This document shows positions 1 to 7,281 of a DNA stretch of 12,134 nt, one piece after another (the stretch's first letter is position 1; every line of letters starts with the position of its first letter). The notes beneath the pieces are model-generated. The model was not told the DNA's origin and ran no database searches. It worked only from the letters and a program-made list of their open reading frames with translations. The position numbers and the translations under genes were made by a program. This DNA comes from an uncultured Acetatifactor sp. (GTDB lineage Bacteria; Bacillota; Clostridia; Lachnospirales; Lachnospiraceae), in contig CAJTKW010000057.1 in assembly GCA_910577035.1 (NCBI GenBank), positions 14,392 through 26,525 on the forward strand, read 5' to 3'.

Positions 1-83
1 TGGCCACAAATCTGGCCAGTGCGGAACTGTTGATTAAGTCCCTTGACAGAGGAGATTTAGAGTGGCGTGAAATGTACAAATAG
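1..83 (+). CDS. C-terminal end of an unidentified protein (partial)
   Basis: An open frame enters from the left edge (first full codon at base 3) and ends at a TAG at 81-83. The visible 26 residues end in SLDRGDLEWREMYK. It overlaps the start of the next gene by 17 bases, which suggests the two are translated together in one operon. The fragment is too short to assign a family. That it is coding is inferred from the open frame and from the next gene's ribosome site (AGAGGAG, 48-54) lying inside it. Confidence 0.5.
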   Translation, partial: ATNLASAELLIKSLDRGDLEWREMYK

Positions 84-1062
84 AAGATATGGGACAGGCA
101 TCGCCTGTCTGCTGACGGCCATGGCCCTCACGCTTTCGGGATGCGGCAATGCCGCTTTTGACATGGCTTACAGTGCCGGTTCCAATATCAGCAGCTTTAA
201 TGTTATTTCCGGACAGGACACAGGGACTGCGGTTCCGTTTTCCAGGAACCTCTGTGTGGTTACGGGTGACGTGACGGAAGGAACGGATGCGGATATGTCC
301 AAAACATCAGCCGCCCTTCTTTTGTCCGTAAATGATAATCAGGTTATCTATGCCAAAAATGTCCATCAGACGTTAAATCCTGCCAGCCTGACCAAGGTGA
401 TGACGGCGCTGGTGGTATTAAGGTACGGCAATCTTGACCAGCGGCTGACTGCCGGTAATTCGGTGAATATAACGGAAGCAGGCGCCGTGCTGTGCGGGCT
501 CAAAAGCGGGGATACCATGACCATGGACCAGGCGCTGCGGATTCTTCTGATTTATTCCGCTAATGACGCCGCCATGCTGATCGCCGAGAATGTGGGCGGC
601 AGTGTGGATCACTTTGTGGAGATGATGAATGAGGAGGCGGCCCGGATCGGTGCCACCAACACCCATTTTGCCAATCCCCACGGCCTGACGGATCCCAATC
701 ATTATACGACGGCCTATGACCTGTACCTGATGTTTAACGAGGCCATTAAGTACGAGACGTTTAACGAGATCATCCATATGACCGGATACCAGACCGTTTA
801 TTATGACAAGAACGGACAGGAGAAGCAGTTTGACCGGGCTACTACAAACCAGTTTCTCAAGACCGGTTCCGGTTACAGTGCGCCTTCCGGTGTTACCGTC
901 ATCGGCGGCAAGACCGGCACTACCAAGGCCGCGGGGCACTGCCTGATGCTGCTGGCCAGGGACGTGAACGGAGCGCCTTACATAGCCGTTGCCATGGGAG
1001 TCCCGTCTACACAGGAGCTGTACGTGTCTATGGCAGATTTACTGGAGGAGATTCAGAAATAG
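67..1062 (+). CDS. Serine-type D-Ala-D-Ala carboxypeptidase, predicted lipoprotein (peptidase S11)
   Basis: This is a penicillin-binding DD-carboxypeptidase, expected to remove the terminal D-Ala from peptidoglycan stem peptides outside the membrane and so limit cross-linking. All three active-site motifs are visible: SLTK (107-110, nucleophile S107), SAN (164-166) and KTGT (282-285). The family-typical NPHGLTD stretch with TTAYDL follows near 203-218. The N-terminus is a short signal peptide ending in a canonical lipobox, L-S-G-C, with C26 as the likely lipidated residue, then a Ser/Thr/Gly-rich linker to about residue 78. At 331 residues it ends soon after the catalytic domain and lacks the extra C-terminal domain and amphipathic anchor of PBP5/DacA, so the lipid is the probable anchor. 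The GTG start at 67 is chosen because AGAGGAG lies 12 bases upstream and the signal peptide begins there. DacF-like in type, but the exact paralogue is unresolved. Confidence 0.93.
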   Translation: MKCTNRRYGTGIACLLTAMALTLSGCGNAAFDMAYSAGSNISSFNVISGQDTGTAVPFSRNLCVVTGDVTEGTDADMSKTSAALLLSVNDNQVIYAKNVHQTLNPASLTKVMTALVVLRYGNLDQRLTAGNSVNITEAGAVLCGLKSGDTMTMDQALRILLIYSANDAAMLIAENVGGSVDHFVEMMNEEAARIGATNTHFANPHGLTDPNHYTTAYDLYLMFNEAIKYETFNEIIHMTGYQTVYYDKNGQEKQFDRATTNQFLKTGSGYSAPSGVTVIGGKTGTTKAAGHCLMLLARDVNGAPYIAVAMGVPSTQELYVSMADLLEEIQK

Positions 1063-1064
1063 GG

Positions 1065-1093
1065 TTGTTTTTTAAGGGCATATCCCTTATAAT
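1065..1093 (+). promoter_or_regulatory. Candidate sigma-A-type promoter with internal inverted repeat
   Basis: A perfect -10 hexamer TATAAT lies at 1088-1093, and a weak -35 (TTGTTT, 1065-1070) lies 17 bases upstream. The spacer holds an inverted repeat, TAAGGG (1073-1078) and CCCTTA (1084-1089) around CATAT, which overlaps the first bases of the -10. It would give the small P-loop gene at 1125 its own transcript. The -35 matches only three of six consensus bases. Confidence 0.5.
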
Positions 1094-1111
1094 TAATGTA
1101 TCACATACTAC

Positions 1112-1118
1112 AGGAGGG
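1112..1118 (+). promoter_or_regulatory. Ribosome binding site deciding the start at 1125
   Basis: AGGAGGG sits six bases before the ATG at 1125. The reading frame is open further upstream, to a TTG at 1065, but that codon has no ribosome site and overlaps the proposed promoter. The ATG at 1125 is therefore the start. Confidence 0.85.
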
Positions 1119-1124
1119 TTTCCA

Positions 1125-1544
1125 ATGGTTCAATTAATTGTAGGCAATAAGGGTAAGGGCAAGACAAAGCAGTTATTGGATAAGGTAAACAGTGAAATAA
1201 AAGAGATTTCCGGTAATATCGTGTATCTTGACAAGAGCACGAAACATATGTACGAGCTCAATAACCGGGTGCGTCTCATTGATGTATCCCAGTATATGAT
1301 TGAAAACAGCAGTGAATTTATCGGGCTGGTCTGCGGGATTATTTCTCAGGACCACGATCTGCAGCAGATGTATTTTGACAGCTTTTTAAAGATTGCCTGT
1401 CTGGAAGGACAGGATATTACGGCAACCGTGGATAAGTTGGAATCCCTGAGTAAAAGGTTTGACGTGACATTTATTTTAAGCGTTTCCATGGACGAGTCGG
1501 AGCTTCCCGCCGGTATGAAGGATAAGGTACTGATTTCCCTATAA
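1125..1544 (+). CDS. Small P-loop (Walker A) protein of unknown function
   Basis: This encodes a 139-residue soluble protein with no signal peptide or membrane segment. The N-terminus is a beta strand followed at once by a Walker A sequence, GNKGKGKT (7-14), so nucleotide binding is likely. Near the C-terminus, FILSVSMDE (about 115-123) is a hydrophobic strand ending in Asp-Glu and could act as a Walker B, but this is weaker. The protein is far shorter than a normal AAA+ or PilT ATPase, so names of that type should not be taken as function. It has its own candidate promoter and a hairpin after it, and so may be a single-gene transcript. I recognise no pathway. It lies between a DD-carboxypeptidase gene and an HlyD-like gene, which hints at envelope work but does not show it. 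Confidence 0.85.
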   Translation: MVQLIVGNKGKGKTKQLLDKVNSEIKEISGNIVYLDKSTKHMYELNNRVRLIDVSQYMIENSSEFIGLVCGIISQDHDLQQMYFDSFLKIACLEGQDITATVDKLESLSKRFDVTFILSVSMDESELPAGMKDKVLISL

Positions 1545-1588
1545 AGAGACTAAGGTTGGAAAAGACAAAAGATAAGGTAGAAAAGCAG

Positions 1589-1613
1589 AAAGCCTCGGTA
1601 ATGCCGGGGCTTT
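1589..1613 (+). terminator. Hairpin after the P-loop gene, possible weak terminator
   Basis: AAAGCCTCGG (1589-1598) pairs with CCGGGGCTTT (1604-1613) around a five-base loop, giving ten pairs with one G-T wobble. The T-run after the stem is short and interrupted (TTTATT, overlapping the stem end), so termination would be weak. It lies 45 bases after the P-loop gene stop and before the next gene, where a terminator is expected. Confidence 0.5.
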
Positions 1614-1659
1614 ATTGTGAACGGAATGAAGATTTTCGCTTACGTGGAGGCGGCAGAGG

Positions 1660-3072
1660 GTGGCAAAGCAGAGTAAGATCAGAAAATATAGAAAGCCATT
1701 AAATCTGAATATCGGTATGATTATCTTCGGCGTTATTTTCATTTATGTGGTGGTTTGTGTCATCATATATTTTCAGACCGGCCATATCGTGCGTTACGAG
1801 GTTCAGGAGGGATCTCTCGCGGTAGACAATGTTTACCGGGGGGTGGTCCTCCGGGAGGAAACCGTGGTTTACAATCAGGCTGCAGGCTATGTCAATTATT
1901 TTGCCAGGGAGGGCGAAAGGCTGGCCAAAAACGGCCTGGTCTACGTGGTTGACGAGACGGGACGGCTCAGCGAGGAGCTGGAGGCGGCAGACCCGGAGAC
2001 GAATACCTTAAGCAACCGGGAGCTGGCGGAATTTCGAAGCGAGATTATCAATTTCTCCCACGGATATGACAGTGCCAGCTATGACGTGGTCTATGACTTT
2101 AAAAATTCTCTCCGGAATACGGTGCTCAAGCTGGCAAATGTAAACATGCTGAAGAATATTGCCGATTTGAACGGGGCCGCCGGCGCAAACACCATTAATT
2201 ATTATTATGCACCGGTTACAGGCGTGGTTGCCTACTGGGTGGACGGCTATGAGGAGCTGAAGGCCCAGAATGTGACGGCGGCCACCTTTGACACAAAGGA
2301 AAGCGGCTACGAAAAGAAGCAGATGCTGGGCAATTCCCTGATGGCGGTGAACGATCCGGTATACAAGCTGACTACCAGCGAGAACTGGTCCCTGGTAATT
2401 CCTGTGGATGCGGTAAGAGGGGCGGAGCTGATGCAGGAAGAATATATAAAGGTGCGTTTCCTTAAGAATCAGTATGAATCCTGGGCAAAGGTATTTATGA
2501 TTACCAATGCCGACGGCAATACATACCTGAAGCTGGAGTTTAACAATTCCATGGTTACCTTTATCAACGACAGGTTCCTGGATGTGGAGCTGATCGTGGA
2601 GGATGAGACGGGATTAAAGATTCCTCTTTCCGCCATTGTGCAGAAGGACTTTTACCTGATTCCCGAGGAATTCCTGATTCCCGGGGGAAACAGCGGCGGA
2701 GACAGCATTATGCGGCAGTGCTATCTGGAGGACGGAACGATTTCCAGCGAGCAGCTGGAGGTGGAGGTTTATAACTATTCCTCCGAGACCAAGGAGTATT
2801 ATCTGGACAGCTCCCTCTTAAATGCGGGAGACATCCTGTATAAGCTGGACGGACAGGAGACCTATGTGGTGAGCAAGCGGGCCATGCTGATCGGCGTCTA
2901 TAATATGAACAAAGGGTATGCGGACTTTAAACAGATCAATATTCTGTATCAGAATGACGAATATGCCATTGTGAAGTCCAATACAAAATACGGCCTGAAT
3001 GTGTATGATTATATTGTGCTGGATGCGGCGGCAGTCACGGACGACCAGTTTATCCAGTATCTGGAACAATAA
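1660..3072 (+). CDS. HlyD-like (membrane fusion/adaptor-type) single-pass membrane protein
   Basis: This is a 470-residue protein with a basic N-terminus, one strong membrane helix at about 19-40 and a long extracellular part. It resembles the HlyD/membrane-fusion family. One half of a lipoyl-like barrel-sandwich domain is seen near 50-98 (AAGYVNYFAREGERL), followed by a helical insert at about 105-170, then the second half with APVTGVVAYWVDG (184-196). Beta-rich domains follow to the end. The C-terminal stretch RAMLIGVYNMNKGYADFK (407-424) looks like the conserved ending of the HlyD-like proteins often found beside yggS and sepF in Lachnospiraceae. No transporter or outer-membrane partner is nearby, and a Gram-positive cell lacks the usual tripartite pump, so an envelope or division role is as plausible as export. 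The GTG start at 1660 has GGAGG nine bases upstream. Confidence 0.8.
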   Translation: MAKQSKIRKYRKPLNLNIGMIIFGVIFIYVVVCVIIYFQTGHIVRYEVQEGSLAVDNVYRGVVLREETVVYNQAAGYVNYFAREGERLAKNGLVYVVDETGRLSEELEAADPETNTLSNRELAEFRSEIINFSHGYDSASYDVVYDFKNSLRNTVLKLANVNMLKNIADLNGAAGANTINYYYAPVTGVVAYWVDGYEELKAQNVTAATFDTKESGYEKKQMLGNSLMAVNDPVYKLTTSENWSLVIPVDAVRGAELMQEEYIKVRFLKNQYESWAKVFMITNADGNTYLKLEFNNSMVTFINDRFLDVELIVEDETGLKIPLSAIVQKDFYLIPEEFLIPGGNSGGDSIMRQCYLEDGTISSEQLEVEVYNYSSETKEYYLDSSLLNAGDILYKLDGQETYVVSKRAMLIGVYNMNKGYADFKQINILYQNDEYAIVKSNTKYGLNVYDYIVLDAAAVTDDQFIQYLEQ

Positions 3073-3083
3073 GGCTGCGGCAT

Positions 3084-3088
3084 GGAGG
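3084..3088 (+). promoter_or_regulatory. Ribosome binding site deciding the start at 3094
   Basis: GGAGG lies five bases before the ATG at 3094. The alternative in-frame ATG at 3082 overlaps this site and has no ribosome site of its own, so 3094 is preferred. Confidence 0.6.
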
Positions 3089-3093
3089 TTGGG

Positions 3094-3510
3094 ATGAATC
3101 AGGAGACATCTTCCCTGCTGGAAGATTACATGCCTTGCGGCATGGAAGAGAGTACATTGCACCGAAAGGATACAACTGCATTGGAGAAAAAAGTCCGGCA
3201 GAAGTCCGTACATGACAGGGCCGTGCATGTATCCGTGAAGCAAATAGAAACGGAGCAGGAATTAAAGGACGTCCTTGCAATGTGTTATGATATTCTGGGA
3301 GCGGACAATTCCGGACTTTACGGATACGATGCCTGGTATCAAAGATTTCTGGACGGCAGGCAGCCGCTGGTATTTGCCGAAAAAGACGGAAAACCGGTTT
3401 CGGCGGTGTTGGGCCGCGCCGAGAATAAAGAAAGCCTTGTAATTGGCTTTACGGCATGCCGTGAGGAATACAGAAAGCAGGGAAATTACAGTGATAAGCA
3501 AAAAGAATAA
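3094..3510 (+). pseudogene. Truncated GNAT-type N-acetyltransferase
   Basis: The frame encodes 138 residues. About 45 polar residues come first, then a segment that reads like the front half of a GNAT acetyltransferase. It has an N-terminal helix with ELKDVLAMCYDILG, the strand pair LVFAEKDGKPVSAVLG, and then LVIGFTACREEYRKQG, the strand and start of the acetyl-CoA-binding loop (R-x-x-G-type motif A). The match stops there. The next residues, NYSDKQKE, end at a TAA, and no other frame downstream carries the missing half; that DNA already codes for the signal peptide of the CapA-like protein. Most of the acetyl-CoA site and the rest of the fold are absent, so catalysis is unlikely. A good ribosome site and the 21-base gap from the HlyD-like gene suggest it may still be translated. 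A short functional protein cannot be excluded. Confidence 0.6.
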
Positions 3511-4795
3511 CAACAAGAAAATCAGGAGAGCTTTTTTATGTCTGCTTCTGTCATGGACGGTGTATTCTGGCTGCGGCAGTCTGGCGCAGCCAGAAGTACC
3601 GGAAACGGCGGTTTCTTCCGGGGCGGTGCTTATACAGTCCGGGGAGCAGGTTTCGGCAACAGGAACAGATGCCGGAACGATTTCCACAGAAAAAGAAGCT
3701 TCGGAGACTGCCGCATCAGATAAGGCTTCGGCAACAGAACAGGAGCTGCCCGAACCGCTGCCGGAGATCAGGCTTGTGATGGCAGGGGACATCCTGCTGC
3801 ACACGCCATTGGCGGAAAGCGGGAAGAAGCCGGAAGGGGGCTATGATTTCAGTGCCATATTTGCAAATCTCCAGGAGGAAATCCGGGAGGCGGATCTGGC
3901 GCTGGTGAATCAGGAGGTCATTATCGGCGGCACAGAGCTTGGAGTGTCCGGCTATCCGGCCTTTAATGCGCCCTGTGAGCTGGGAGATGCCTTGATGGAT
4001 GCGGGCTTTAATGTGGTGCTTCACGCCACAAATCACGCATTGGATAAAGGGAAACGGGGAGTTTTAAACTGCCTGTCCTTCTGGCAGGAGAATTATCCCG
4101 ACACGCCGGTGCTGGGCATTCATGGCAGCAAAGAATCACAACAGGAAATCTACGTGTATGAACAGCAGGGAATCCGTATTGCCATTCTGAATTATACCTA
4201 TGGCACCAACGGAATCCCGCTGCCGGAGGACATGCCCTATGCGGTGGACCTGCTTGAGGAGGACAGGGTAATCGAGGACCTGAAGCGGGCCCGGGAGCTG
4301 GCGGATTTTGTGGTAGTCTGTCCCCATTGGGGAAAGGAGTATGTGCTGGAGCAGACCGGGAATCAGGAAAGCTGGGCCAAAATCCTTGCGGAAAACGGTG
4401 CGGACCTGATCCTTGGCACCCATCCCCATGTGATAGAGCCCATAGAGCTGATAACCTCGGATAACGGAAATCAGGCGCTCGTCTATTATTCTCTGGGCAA
4501 CTTTGTCAATTGGACCTCCGGTACCGGAACGGGTGTCGCCAACCGCATGGTAGGCGGCCTGGCGCAGGTCACCATTGGCCTGGATGAAAACGGGGACACA
4601 GTTATTACGGAGTATGGGGTGCTGCCTGTGGTCTGCCATTTGGAGAAGGGATTTGGCGGCGTGACGGTTTATCCTCTGGCAGAGTATACGGAGGAGCTTG
4701 CGGCCCGCAATGAGATTTCAAAACAGGACGAAAGCTTTTCCTTAGAGTATTGCCGGGAGCTTGCGGAGAGCGTATTCGGGGATGGAGTGAGATGA
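3491..4795 (+). CDS. CapA-family (PGA_cap) metallophosphatase-fold lipoprotein
   Basis: This is a 434-residue member of the CapA/PGA_cap family, a calcineurin-like metallophosphatase fold named after poly-gamma-glutamate capsule proteins. Motifs in order are VMAGD (96-100), LVNQE (138-142), TNHALD (180-185), PHWGKEY (278-284), THPHVIEP (310-317) and YYSLGNF (332-338). Together they supply the Asp, Asn, His and Glu expected for a metal centre. The N-terminus is basic, then hydrophobic, ending in YSGC with C28 as the likely lipidated residue; Tyr at -3 is unusual for a lipobox. A Ser/Thr/Glu-rich linker follows to about residue 92. The GTG at 3491 is chosen because it starts this signal peptide and CAGGGA lies seven bases upstream, inside the GNAT remnant. 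No capB, capC or capE polymerase genes are seen, so a capsule role is unsupported. The substrate is unknown. Confidence 0.9.
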   Translation: MISKKNNNKKIRRAFLCLLLSWTVYSGCGSLAQPEVPETAVSSGAVLIQSGEQVSATGTDAGTISTEKEASETAASDKASATEQELPEPLPEIRLVMAGDILLHTPLAESGKKPEGGYDFSAIFANLQEEIREADLALVNQEVIIGGTELGVSGYPAFNAPCELGDALMDAGFNVVLHATNHALDKGKRGVLNCLSFWQENYPDTPVLGIHGSKESQQEIYVYEQQGIRIAILNYTYGTNGIPLPEDMPYAVDLLEEDRVIEDLKRARELADFVVVCPHWGKEYVLEQTGNQESWAKILAENGADLILGTHPHVIEPIELITSDNGNQALVYYSLGNFVNWTSGTGTGVANRMVGGLAQVTIGLDENGDTVITEYGVLPVVCHLEKGFGGVTVYPLAEYTEELAARNEISKQDESFSLEYCRELAESVFGDGVR

Positions 4796-4826
4796 AGGGC
4801 GCTGACGGTAGGAATTCTTATGGTAC

Positions 4827-4833
4827 AGGAGGG
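4827..4833 (+). promoter_or_regulatory. Ribosome binding site deciding the start at 4843
   Basis: AGGAGGG lies nine bases before the ATG at 4843. A second in-frame ATG at 4792 overlaps the capA-like stop codon (ATGA). It would add 17 polar residues before the signal peptide, so 4843 is preferred, though coupled initiation at 4792 remains possible. Confidence 0.7.
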
Positions 4834-4842
4834 ATTTCCACT

Positions 4843-7185
4843 ATGAAAAAGTATGTCTCAGTATTGCTGTTTTCTTTGATCTTGACGTTTTTTTCCGGCT
4901 GCGGCCAGAGGGAGAATACCCCGTCTCCGGAGGAATCAGCGGATTTATCTTCCCCGTCGGAGGAAGGGCAGGAAACCTGGATGCAGGAAGGGTTTGCCCC
5001 ACCGAAAAAAATAACGACAGATGAGGCTTTATGGGCAGGAAAATACCTGCCCATAAGCCATACATATGATGCCGGTAAGGAAACATACCTTCGGGATGCC
5101 GGTGTCTGCGGACAGTTGTTTTGGTATCTGTGCCACAGCAGGGAATCCGAGTCGGAATATTTTCTGGAACTATATGACACGGTCAGCGGCGAATCCAGAG
5201 TGAAATCTTTTACCCCGGAGGAATTGGGGTTGAAAGGAAAACGGGGTGCCCTGCTTGGCATGGACATGCTCGATGAAGCCCATTATGTATTCCGGTGGGC
5301 CGGCTTTGAGCAGGACGGCGAGGGAATGTACCGTCAGAACGAAGACAAGATGATTTACACGGATCTTGCAGGAGACAACAGGGCTGTGGAGTACTGGGAG
5401 CAGTATCTGGAAAAAGGGCTCGTCGCGCAGGAGGAAGCCCGGGAGCTGCTATTGTGTCAGGATATTGACTGGCGCTGTGACAGGGAAGGCAACATCTATG
5501 TGAGAAAACCGGAGAGTAATCAGAACGTCCGGCTCTTTCTGTTTGATCAAAACGGTGAACTCCTGTTGGAGGAAACCCGGCAGTTGACGACATCTTTACG
5601 TACCCCGGGGGGAGAAATCATTTTCCCTGTTTATAACCGTTCGGAACGATGCTATGAATTCCTGCTGGCGGACACAGCCGGGAAGCAGTTGGTCTCTATA
5701 GCCCGGACAGAGGCTTCTGCTTCTGACATTTGTGAGATATACGGGATGCAGGGGAACGATATATACTATAGAACCCAAACGATCGAAACGAACGGAATTG
5801 TAAAGTGGAATGTGGTCAGCGGCAAAAGAGATCTGGTGTTCGACCTGAAGGAGAGTGGTCTGGGAAACTCTTTTCATATATTGCTGGTGCCGCGAAAAGG
5901 GCAGACACCCGTTCTTTATCTGAGCAGCTATAAAATGAAAGAAGGCCAGCGGAAGGAATGGCTTATGACGCTGCAGGAACAGAAACCGACGGACTCAGAG
6001 GCTGTCCGGGTGAGCGATCTGGTTTACTTAGGAGAGAGTTCGGAACTGGTGATTGCCTGTACGCGCACTGCCTCCATGGAGACTCCGGCATTTTCCTATG
6101 AATATGAAAATGCTTCTGCGGAGGAGAACCGTGCCAGAATCCTGGCGGAGCTGACGCAGGGAGGGGGACCGGATCTGCTGTTTGTTTCCCTAGAGGATAT
6201 GTACATGCTGAAAGAGAAGGGTGCTTTGCTTGATATTGGGGAGCTGCTCCCGGAAGCGTTTTTAGAAGAGCTTCTGCCCGGAGCCCTGCAAATCGGAACG
6301 ATTGACGGAGCACTTTACGGAATCCCCCCTGCCGTATTCGCGGAGACTCTTGTGGCAGGCGCGGATGTCTGGCCGGAAGATACCTGGAGGCTGGAGGACA
6401 TTATAGGCCTGATGGAGGAGGGAACACTGACCTGCGCACTTCGTGATTCTCCTTTTAACGGTATGGGAAAGTATATTGAGCCGGACACAGGCTTATTGAT
6501 TCTTTTAAATTTCAGCCTGGCGGATTCCTTTCTGATAGACTGGGAAAACAGGAAATGCCATTTTGACGACGAAAGATTCCTTCGTCTGCTGGAGCTTTTC
6601 AGTACGGATCTGAGCCTTGCCAGTGTGAATACGGAGGATTGGCTGAATGAGGGAAAGGATCTTGTAAGAGGATATTTCCACTCTATTACGAATCTTTTTA
6701 CATTTTATGAGCAGATCGGGACGCAAAACGGACGGATAATCGGGTATCCCACGGAAGGTACAGGAGGGAATTACCTCCAGGCCTATGGCGGAGTGCTGGT
6801 GGTAAACGTCAACGCAGATCCTGAGAAGGCCGCTTACTTCCTGGAGACCCTGTTTGGAAAGGAATTACAGTCGAAATCAATAGGCTGGCCCTGGTCCATG
6901 AGCGTCCGCAGGCCGGTCTGGGAGGATTACATAGTAGAGGAATCCGGCAGGTATCTGTATTGGTATAGTGAGAAGGAAATGCCGATGTTTGCGGACGGAG
7001 AGACTCCCTTCCATCAGGCGAAAGCGTTTCTGGAAAGCTGTACGGCGGCACCATCCGGTTATTCCCAGATCAGAAGTATTCTCATGGAAGAGCTCAGAAC
7101 GATGGTAACGCAAAACAAATCTCCCAAGGCAACGGCGGAGGCCATCAATAATCGCGTTCAGCTATATTTAGACGAAAATACCTGA
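4843..7185 (+). CDS. Large lipoprotein: beta-rich N-terminal region plus solute-binding-protein-like C-terminal region
   Basis: This is a 780-residue predicted lipoprotein. The signal peptide ends in FFSGC with C20 lipidated (Phe at -3 is atypical), followed by a Ser/Pro/Glu-rich linker. Residues about 60-400 are beta-rich with repeated short strands and turns (for example CDREGNIYVRKPE, LFLFDQNGELLLEE) and could be a propeller-like domain. From about 400 it resembles family 1 extracellular solute-binding proteins: ILAELTQGGGPDLLFVS (433-449), a helix with LKEKGALLDI, then TIDGALYGIPP (486-496) and, near the end, AEAINNRVQLYLDE. The stretch before the GGGPD motif is short, so the N-lobe looks reduced. 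No ABC permease or ATPase gene is nearby, so transport is unproven; a sensory or binding role at the membrane surface is an alternative. It follows the capA-like gene by 47 bases and probably shares its transcript. Confidence 0.8.
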   Translation: MKKYVSVLLFSLILTFFSGCGQRENTPSPEESADLSSPSEEGQETWMQEGFAPPKKITTDEALWAGKYLPISHTYDAGKETYLRDAGVCGQLFWYLCHSRESESEYFLELYDTVSGESRVKSFTPEELGLKGKRGALLGMDMLDEAHYVFRWAGFEQDGEGMYRQNEDKMIYTDLAGDNRAVEYWEQYLEKGLVAQEEARELLLCQDIDWRCDREGNIYVRKPESNQNVRLFLFDQNGELLLEETRQLTTSLRTPGGEIIFPVYNRSERCYEFLLADTAGKQLVSIARTEASASDICEIYGMQGNDIYYRTQTIETNGIVKWNVVSGKRDLVFDLKESGLGNSFHILLVPRKGQTPVLYLSSYKMKEGQRKEWLMTLQEQKPTDSEAVRVSDLVYLGESSELVIACTRTASMETPAFSYEYENASAEENRARILAELTQGGGPDLLFVSLEDMYMLKEKGALLDIGELLPEAFLEELLPGALQIGTIDGALYGIPPAVFAETLVAGADVWPEDTWRLEDIIGLMEEGTLTCALRDSPFNGMGKYIEPDTGLLILLNFSLADSFLIDWENRKCHFDDERFLRLLELFSTDLSLASVNTEDWLNEGKDLVRGYFHSITNLFTFYEQIGTQNGRIIGYPTEGTGGNYLQAYGGVLVVNVNADPEKAAYFLETLFGKELQSKSIGWPWSMSVRRPVWEDYIVEESGRYLYWYSEKEMPMFADGETPFHQAKAFLESCTAAPSGYSQIRSILMEELRTMVTQNKSPKATAEAINNRVQLYLDENT

Positions 7186-7193
7186 AAATACCT
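7174..7193 (+). repeat. 10-bp tandem duplication across the stop codon of the large lipoprotein gene
   Basis: GAAAATACCT occurs twice in tandem (7174-7183 and 7184-7193). The TGA stop spans the junction of the copies (7183-7185). The reading frame ends at the same residue with one or two copies, so the duplication is neutral for the protein. Confidence 0.8.
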
Positions 7194-7216
7194 GAGAACG
7201 CAAAGCGATATATCTG

Positions 7217-7244
7217 CAATACCCTGTCGAAAGACAGGGTATTG
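7217..7244 (+). terminator. Perfect 12-bp hairpin with GAAA loop
   Basis: CAATACCCTGTC (7217-7228) and GACAGGGTATTG (7233-7244) are exact inverse complements around a GAAA loop, a stable GNRA-type tetraloop. It begins 31 bases after the lipoprotein gene stop, where a terminator would be expected. However, no T-run follows (TAAATTGCGG) and none precedes it for the other strand. It may terminate weakly, protect the 3' end of the upstream mRNA, or act in another way. Its right arm overlaps the -35 of the next candidate promoter. Confidence 0.6.
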
Positions 7245-7269
7245 TAAATTGCGGCAAATCGTATATAAT
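7242..7269 (+). promoter_or_regulatory. Candidate promoter for yggS-sepF
   Basis: A perfect -10 TATAAT lies at 7264-7269, with TTGTAA (7242-7247, four of six consensus bases) 16 bases upstream. Transcription would start near 7276 and give a leader of about 80 bases before yggS. The -35 overlaps the last three bases of the preceding hairpin. Confidence 0.6.
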
Positions 7270-7281
7270 AAAGGTATTGGC

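Noticed and set aside
3491..4795. Calling the CapA-family gene a capsule (poly-gamma-glutamate) gene
   Set aside because: No capB, capC or capE polymerase genes are present, and this family is widespread in genomes without such a capsule.
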